From contig JAUZPH010000261.1 of assembly GCA_030706065.1 (NCBI GenBank), positions 1-5,692 on the forward strand: a stretch of DNA of 5,692 bases. Direction: 5' to 3'. The stretch comes from Bacillota bacterium (GTDB lineage: Bacteria > Bacillota > Clostridia > Clostridiales > Clostridiaceae). Below are positions 5,313 to 5,692 of the stretch, piece by piece (position 1 is the first letter of the stretch; every line of letters starts with the position of its first letter). Position numbers and translations under genes: made by a program. The notes beneath the pieces are model-generated. The model was not told where the DNA came from. It made no database searches and saw only the letters and a program-made list of their open reading frames with translations.

Positions 5313-5692
5313 TCAAAACAACGTAATTGGTCTTACAGTATTTGCCAGACTGACCCACTTAGTCTTTTCTTCAGACGCTGAGGCAAAATGTGCTGCCTCT
5401 CTGCATTCAGCTTCTGCAGCCAAACGGAGTTCCCTCTCCACTAATTTGCATCCCAGAATATTATAGGCACTATTCTCTACCAGCCTATGTGAAACCAACA
5501 TTTTAGCAGTAAGATTATAGACCCCTGCAGCCAACTGATGAACTATACCGCCTCCCGAAGATATGGAACCAACGGTTTGAGCCAGTTTATCAAGAATCAT
5601 TTGAGTTATGGCATTCTCATCGGACATAAGTACCTTTGCCACTGCAATTCTAGACTGCATATACATGCTATGACTGGCAGGTACACGATCCA
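5313..5692 (-). CDS. Unrecognised protein, C-terminal part (5' end beyond window)
   Basis: The frame is open to the right edge and gives at least 125 residues ending at the TGA at 5313-5315. ATG codons at 5664-5666 and 5658-5660 exist, but I see no clear ribosome binding site before them and the frame continues upstream, so the true start is probably outside. The visible part is mostly predicted helix and rich in Ala, Leu, Ser and Glu. It has a glycine patch (SSGGGIVHQL), one moderately hydrophobic stretch around it, and an acidic, Ala/Glu-rich segment near the end. There is one Cys in each of LGCKLV and AECREA. I recognise no catalytic motif, lipobox or clear membrane span. It lies 55 bases before the PP2C gene on the same strand, which suggests co-transcription and perhaps a shared signalling role. 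Confidence 0.6.
   Translation of the reverse strand, partial: DRVPASHSMYMQSRIAVAKVLMSDENAITQMILDKLAQTVGSISSGGGIVHQLAAGVYNLTAKMLVSHRLVENSAYNILGCKLVERELRLAAEAECREAAHFASASEEKTKWVSLANTVRPITLF

Noticed and set aside
4785..5381. 198-codon plus-strand reading frame
   Set aside because: It is antisense to the PP2C gene, whose catalytic motifs are clear, and has no recognisable motif or ribosome binding site.
1..5692. CRISPR array, prophage, toxin-antitoxin pair or defence island
   Set aside because: No regularly spaced repeats, no phage or recombinase motifs and no small paired genes were seen on either strand.

Overview
This is a low-GC window from a Gram-positive anaerobe, most likely a Clostridia member. 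The evidence is AT-rich intergenic DNA, strong AGGAGG-like ribosome binding sites, a T-box leader, and Clostridia-like protein sequences. I cannot name the species. The window holds ordinary chromosomal genes plus one well-resolved RNA regulator. I see no CRISPR array, no intact insertion sequence, no tRNA or rRNA, and no clear undescribed defence or mobile system.

Layout. 1-339: AT-rich non-coding DNA with a good leftward promoter (171-199), a repeated 10-mer and, at its right end, the terminator of the first gene. 340-1275 (-): an exported protein made only of the ComEC-type metallo-beta-lactamase domain. 1276-1442: a divergent intergenic region with two tandem rightward promoters built on an imperfect direct repeat. 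1443-1728: a T-box riboswitch with a UGG (Trp) specifier, a Stem II pseudoknot, an antiterminator and a terminator. 1766-3151 (+): a stand-alone TrpB2-type tryptophan synthase beta chain, followed at once by a perfect 16-bp hairpin that probably terminates transcription from both sides. 3244-4332 (-): a PotD-like polyamine-binding lipoprotein. 4376-5257 (-): a PP2C phosphatase with an N-terminal zinc ribbon. 5313-5692 (-): the C-terminal part of an unrecognised protein that runs off the right edge.

How the genes relate. The T-box couples trpB2 expression to uncharged tRNA-Trp, so this indole-using enzyme should be made when tryptophan is short. There is no trpA or other trp gene here, and the transcript ends directly after trpB2. 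The three leftward genes at 3244-5692 are closely spaced (gaps of 43 and 55 bases) and could be one operon. That would link a cytosolic Ser/Thr phosphatase with a surface polyamine receptor that has no permease genes in view; the link rests on gene order only.
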